DNA of 15,237 nt from Candidatus Bathyarchaeota archaeon (GTDB lineage: Archaea > Thermoproteota > CALKCG01 > B24 > JAGTQN01). The notes under the pieces were generated by a model. That model had not been told where the DNA came from. It made no database searches and saw nothing but the letters and a program-made list of their open reading frames with translations. The stretch is from NCBI GenBank assembly GCA_018396395.1, contig JAGTQN010000031.1, forward strand, positions 1 through 15,237. The letters run 5' to 3'. Shown piece after piece: positions 12,338 to 15,237 of the stretch; within the stretch, counting starts at the first letter, position 1; the number at the start of each line of letters is the position of its first letter. A program made the position numbers and the translations under genes.

Positions 12338-12492
12338 ACTGTGATGAATACGATATGGTATGGAATCGATCCTCAGGACTTACTCATGATCTGGAACCTT
12401 TTAATATTCTCGATGAAAGTTACAGTGCTGCTATTCGGGACATGAAAATCGTTCTTAGTCAGATTTTCCACTTTTCTCCCAAGATGCCTTAG
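12334..12492 (+). CDS. Possible small protein coupled to nikR, 52 residues
   Basis: The ATG at 12334 overlaps the nikR stop as ATGA, a classic translational-coupling arrangement. The ORF runs 52 codons to TAG. The product starts MNCDEYDMVWNRSSGLTHDL and ends with a hydrophobic helix-like stretch (AAIRDMKIVLSQIFHF) and KMP. It has one Cys and several Asp/Glu/His. No family is recognised. The last 38 bp overlap the 3' end of the convergent acylphosphatase gene, which weakens the case. It may be a chance ORF. Confidence 0.3.
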   Translation: MNCDEYDMVWNRSSGLTHDLEPFNILDESYSAAIRDMKIVLSQIFHFSPKMP

Positions 12493-13156
12493 GTAGCCTT
12501 TCCAGAGCTTCCTTCAGACTTTTCATCGTTTCGTTCAGCATTTCTTTGGTTTCTTTGGATTCCCTGATCAAGGTTTCGAGTATGATGGTGAGCTTTTCCG
12601 ATATCTCTCCATATTTATCTAGGATTAACTTAAAGTTCTCATCCGTTCTTCGAACAAAGTCTCTGAATTCCTCTCGATAATCCTTAAATTCTTGCCTATA
12701 ATCCTTAAATTCCTGCCTATAATCCCTGAACTCTTGCCTAAAATCCCTGAATTCTTGCCTATAATCCCTGAACTCCTGCCTATAATCCTTAAATTCCTGC
12801 CTATAATCCCTGAACTCCCTCCAGTAATCAGCAAATATCGATTGCATAGCTCCAAAGCCCTCCTGAAGCTCCTCGATAAGCTCCCCATAGATGATTTTGA
12901 ATTCCTTAATTTCAGGCTTTGGGTTCGTTTCTTCTTTGATAATTTCTTTTATTTTGGCTGGGATCATAGGCTGCTTGATAATTTCTAGGAATTTTGAAAG
13001 CCCTTCTACATCTCCTTGGACGAATATTTCTATGGATCCATCTGGTAGGTTCTTTGCATATCCTGTCAAGCCTAACTCTTGGGCTGAATCTAGCACATAT
13101 CTTCGGAAACCAACCCTCTGAACCCTTCCAAAAACCTTTAGAATATAGGCTTCCAA
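12455..13156 (-). CDS. Acylphosphatase domain fused to a heptad-repeat coiled-coil tail
   Basis: This is a 233-residue protein. Residues 1-90 are a complete acylphosphatase: FGRVQRVGFRRYVLDSAQEL with the phosphate-binding loop and catalytic Arg18, then GYAKNLPDGSIEIFVQGD with catalytic Asn36, closing with IKEFKIIYGE. Family role: hydrolysis of carboxyl-phosphate bonds. The usual acylphosphatase is about 90-100 residues, so the other 140 are an addition. A linker (91-112) leads to seven tandem heptads of the form R/K-D-Y/F-R-Q/E-E-F (116-164), then a second helix (170-225) with a Leu/Ile pattern suited to a coiled coil. The tail has no signal or TM segment. The TTG start (13154-13156) follows GAAGGGA by about 8 nt; no in-frame ATG is near. 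A TATA-like CTTAAAAAC at about 13190-13198 lies upstream. Function of the tail is unknown, perhaps oligomerisation or partner docking. Confidence 0.85.
   Translation of the reverse strand: MEAYILKVFGRVQRVGFRRYVLDSAQELGLTGYAKNLPDGSIEIFVQGDVEGLSKFLEIIKQPMIPAKIKEIIKEETNPKPEIKEFKIIYGELIEELQEGFGAMQSIFADYWREFRDYRQEFKDYRQEFRDYRQEFRDFRQEFRDYRQEFKDYRQEFKDYREEFRDFVRRTDENFKLILDKYGEISEKLTIILETLIRESKETKEMLNETMKSLKEALERLPKASWEKSGKSD
12665..12811 (-). repeat. Seven 21-bp tandem repeats inside the acylphosphatase fusion
   Basis: The 147-bp stretch consists of seven 21-bp units encoding seven heptads. It is flanked by partial units (WREF before, RDF after). Units differ mainly by K/R, Y/F and Q/E exchanges, so the array is recent or homogenised. 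This array also creates long but meaningless ORFs on the opposite strand. Confidence 0.9.
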
Positions 13157-13680
13157 TGGTTATTCCCTTCAAACCTATTTTCCTCGATAAGTTTTTAAGC
13201 CTTTCTAGAACCCCAATGGTTCCAAAATAGAGGAAATGGGCTAAAAATCCTCCCCTTACTTATTACCACGAATGGTAAGGATAAGATAGGAGTTATAAAA
13301 ATATCTATTTTAGTTATTATAGTCAAGGCAGTAAGTAATCGGATAATTTTCATCGAGAAATGGATGGTTTAGACCTTTGAACATAATCTTAAATTATCCC
13401 GATACAGCATGCAAAACTATACTTTTGGAACAATTGAATCCATAGTGATACTAGGAATATAAGGATTTAGATTCATATGAATCAATCTCTAGTAGTTAGT
13501 CTATCTAGTCTCTATCGCCAAGAAATACGGAATTCCTAGATTTTTATACATCTTTGACATTCATAGAATTGGAAGCCTAACCAAGTTATTCTTAGTTTAT
13601 GTAACAAACCAAATAATTTGTAAAGTTCTCCAGATCCTTTAATTTTTTATTTAGCTCTTTTATTATATAGGAGCTTCTAA
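13157..13680. other. AT-rich intergenic region, no gene seen
   Basis: About 520 bp between the acylphosphatase fusion and the methyltransferase. It contains the acylphosphatase promoter (about 13190), a small hairpin TTACC-ACGAAT-GGTAA near 13261-13277, a 14-bp palindrome at 13470, and TATA-like runs before 13681. Frames on both strands are short and stop-rich. I found no tRNA or box C/D RNA in it. Confidence 0.6.
13470..13483. promoter_or_regulatory. 14-bp perfect palindrome
   Basis: GATTCATATGAATC is perfectly self-complementary and stands alone in the AT-rich intergenic region, about 200 bp before the methyltransferase gene. It could be a protein-binding site; no partner is evident. Confidence 0.25.
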
Positions 13681-14265
13681 ATGGTCCATTCGACTGGGGG
13701 GCTCAATAAATCTTGGAAATTCAAGCGTAATGTGAGAAAATCTTACGAAGCTTCCTCGAAGGTCTATGAAAGGCTATATTCTGAAGAGCAGGGGACAAAG
13801 CATTCTTTAGCCCTAAGGATGTTGGATGTTTCCACGGGGGAGCGCATCCTCGACAATGGATGTGGCTCCGGACTTTTCGCTTACAAGCTCGCTCCTAAGG
13901 GAGCCTTTCTTGTCGAGGTTGACCTTTCCATAAGCCTTTTACGAGTAGCTAAGGAGGCTTCGAGGCTCCATGGTGGCGAAGTATATTTCATCTGCTGCGA
14001 CTCGGATTTTCTACCATTCATCGATAAGGCCTTTGACAAGGTCTTCGCCATAACGCTACTGCAGAACCTCCCAAAGCCCCTTACGACCATACAAGAAATG
14101 AAAAGGGTTACGAAGGACCATGGATACATCCTTCTCACATTCCTTAAGAAGGCCTTTTCTCTCGAGGAGGCTCAAGTGCTTGTTAGGAAAGCTGGCTTAA
14201 GGGTTCTCATGAGCAAAGAGGATGATTCTTCAAAGGATTATTTCCTTCTCTGCGCTAAGGTTTAA
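13681..14265 (+). CDS. Class I SAM-dependent methyltransferase, substrate unknown
   Basis: This is a 194-residue Rossmann-fold methyltransferase. Motif I is ILDNGCGSGLFAYKL (56-70), the SAM-binding glycine loop. The acidic residue at the end of strand 2 is D81 in VEVDLSISLL. Motif III-like CDSDFLPF (106-113) and motif IV AITLLQNLPKP (123-133) follow, then EMKRVTKDHGYILLTF, as in UbiE/Methyltransf_11 proteins. The N-terminal ~40 residues (SWKFKRNVRKSYEASSKVYE) are a helix common in this group. Substrate cannot be read from sequence: no NPPY motif, so it is not an N6-adenine or glutamine methyltransferase. ATG 13681 follows ATAGGAG by about 7 nt, with TATA-like DNA at 13637-13653. It precedes fdhD by 28 bp and probably shares its transcript. 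Confidence 0.85.
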   Translation: MVHSTGGLNKSWKFKRNVRKSYEASSKVYERLYSEEQGTKHSLALRMLDVSTGERILDNGCGSGLFAYKLAPKGAFLVEVDLSISLLRVAKEASRLHGGEVYFICCDSDFLPFIDKAFDKVFAITLLQNLPKPLTTIQEMKRVTKDHGYILLTFLKKAFSLEEAQVLVRKAGLRVLMSKEDDSSKDYFLLCAKV

Positions 14266-14293
14266 GATTCTCAAAAGCCGATTGTCTGTAGAA

Positions 14294-15100
14294 ATGAGGG
14301 ATTCGACATCAAAGGTTAAGGTAGTAAGGATTAACGTTAGGGAAGGCAAACATCTCGAGGTGGAGGACCTCGTGGCCGTAGAGGCTCCTATCAGCCTCTA
14401 CATAAACGGAATACGCTGGGCTAATCTCATGGCAACTCCAACTATGCTTAAAGAACTCACCTTAGGATACGCCCTAAGTGAAGGGCTTCTAAGGAATCTT
14501 TCTGAGCTAAGGTCTGTAAGGGTTGAGGATAATGCTGTAAAGCTGGAGGCCAAGATCAACATAGACTTGAATCGCAGATTGCAAAGGGTTTGGAATTCAG
14601 ATTGCGTAGGAATTCTTTCGACTCTTCGGAACTCTATGGACAAAGGCTCAGAAATCCTTGATCGCCTTAAAGTCCCCTTAGTCTCCTCGGGCTATGCCGT
14701 AAAAGGTAGTGAGCTCTTGAAGATGGCCTCGGAGTTAAACCTTAGATCCGATACCTTCAAAGCCACAGGAGGCGTCCATTCGGCAGCCCTTTTCCAGAGA
14801 GGGCATCTCGTGGCCTTCGCCGAAGATGTTGGGCGTCACAACGCCATCGATAAGGTCTTAGGTGCTGGGGCCCTTTCCAATGTCGATTTTCAGAATACGG
14901 TTCTTATATCTTCGGGACGGCTCGGGGGGGAGATGGTCATCAAGGCTGCTCGCCTAGGTATTCCAATAGTTGCATCCATTTCTGCACCACTTTTATCAGG
15001 CATAATGGTTGCCGAGAAGGCTGGTATAACCCTTCTAGGCTTTGTAAGAGGGTTGCGCCTGAACGTTTACAGTCACCCGGGGAGAATCCTTCTGGATTAG
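14294..15100 (+). CDS. fdhD: FdhD, formate dehydrogenase accessory sulfurtransferase
   Basis: FdhD passes sulfur from cysteine desulfurase to the molybdenum/tungsten bis-MGD cofactor so formate dehydrogenase becomes active. With ATG 14294 it has 268 residues. Family blocks: VEAPISLYINGI (29-40), MATPTMLKELTLGYALSEGL (46-65), FKATGGVHSAALF (155-167), AEDVGRHNAIDKVLG (177-191), ISSGRLGGEMVIKAA (205-219), SAPLLSGIMVAEKAGITLLGF (in part) and VYSHPGRIL. The usual CxxC in the flexible loop is reduced to C104-V-G-I, so one cysteine is kept. The frame opens at 14222 inside the methyltransferase gene, which is too early; a TTG at 14282 is also possible. No formate dehydrogenase gene is in the window. 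It is second in an operon with a methyltransferase. Confidence 0.92.
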   Translation: MRDSTSKVKVVRINVREGKHLEVEDLVAVEAPISLYINGIRWANLMATPTMLKELTLGYALSEGLLRNLSELRSVRVEDNAVKLEAKINIDLNRRLQRVWNSDCVGILSTLRNSMDKGSEILDRLKVPLVSSGYAVKGSELLKMASELNLRSDTFKATGGVHSAALFQRGHLVAFAEDVGRHNAIDKVLGAGALSNVDFQNTVLISSGRLGGEMVIKAARLGIPIVASISAPLLSGIMVAEKAGITLLGFVRGLRLNVYSHPGRILLD

Positions 15101-15139
15101 CTTCCGTATGTTCAAATGACATGGAATAGTGGGCGGAAA

Positions 15140-15218
15140 GGGCTACCATTAGACTTTGAATCTAGCCCCTATGAAGGACGGAAGAATGGAGGTTTTTTAT
15201 TTTTTTTATTTTATTTTA
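15140..15218 (+). terminator. Hairpin followed by long T-rich tract after fdhD
   Basis: GGGC (15140-15143) with GCCC (15165-15168) and TAGA (15150-15153) with TCTA (15161-15164) form a stacked 8-bp stem with a 6-nt bulge and 7-nt loop. A T-rich tract follows at 15193-15218. This ends the methyltransferase-fdhD transcript. Confidence 0.55.
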
Positions 15219-15237
15219 GTGTTTTTATAATCGCTTC

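Noticed and set aside
12339..12430. Box C/D sRNA starting with GTGATGA
   Set aside because: A box C-like sequence exists, but no properly spaced CTGA D box or C'/D' pair follows.
12665..12811. CRISPR-like array
   Set aside because: The 21-bp units are head-to-tail without spacers and encode protein heptads in frame.
12692..12988. Plus-strand ORFs over the acylphosphatase repeats (Ile/Leu/Pro-rich 'PIIPELLPII' proteins)
   Set aside because: They are the antisense reading of the 21-bp coding repeats. The minus-strand frame has a full acylphosphatase domain and explains the region.
15131..15180. tRNA-like segment with a 7-nt loop that would give anticodon TTG
   Set aside because: Only an anticodon-arm-like hairpin is present. 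There is no T-loop GTTCGA-type sequence or matching acceptor stem in the remaining bases, and a T-tract follows. It is better read as a terminator hairpin.

Overview
This window looks like a chromosomal segment from an archaeon, probably in the TACK group. I cannot name the lineage. The evidence is a set of archaeal-type genes: an LSm-domain protein with a C-terminal extension (SmAP3-like), a PAC2-family proteasome-assembly-like protein, transcription factor S, Tsr3 and AK6/Fap7. It also shows archaeal promoter architecture (TATA boxes about 25 bp before starts), T-tract terminators, and heavy use of TTG starts mixed with Shine-Dalgarno sites. No phage, plasmid, CRISPR or rRNA/tRNA genes were found.

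Layout. Positions 1-1257 (minus) hold the N-terminal three quarters of an acetolactate-synthase-like ThDP enzyme, cut by the window edge. It diverges from a ribosome-biogenesis pair: tsr3 (18S/16S rRNA acp transferase) and a Fap7/AK6 kinase (1344-2590). Next is a block of LSm (plus), PAC2 and a small two-TM protein (both minus). This block is bracketed by two related inverted-repeat elements (2612-2779 and about 4472-4632). Two regulators follow on the minus strand: a membrane-anchored winged helix whose start codon sits inside a perfect 12-bp dyad, and an ArsR-like protein. Amino-acid biosynthesis comes next, with ilvE (minus) diverging from thrB (plus). tfs (minus) follows. Then comes a gene-poor stretch (8430-9128) with a possible small gene, an inverted repeat and a frameshifted gene remnant.

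Metal region, 9129-12492. Three overlapping minus-strand genes encode an ABC-3 family metal importer (ATPase, permease, TroA-like binding protein). They are divergent from a NikR regulator that keeps all four nickel ligands. A 26-bp dyad next to the nikR TATA box is a good operator candidate. The unusual point is that the binding protein appears to have lost all four canonical TroA/ZnuA metal ligands, so its cargo or binding mode is probably atypical. A small ORF overlaps the nikR stop codon.

Right end. An acylphosphatase domain is fused to a C-terminal tail with seven perfect-length heptad repeats (21-nt DNA repeats). After about 520 bp of AT-rich intergenic DNA comes a two-gene operon: a class I SAM methyltransferase and FdhD (formate dehydrogenase maturation), closed by a hairpin plus T-tract.

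The strongest candidates for something undescribed are the NikR-linked ABC importer with a ligand-poor TroA protein, the paired inverted-repeat elements placed at matching distances from two TATA boxes, and the acylphosphatase-heptad fusion.
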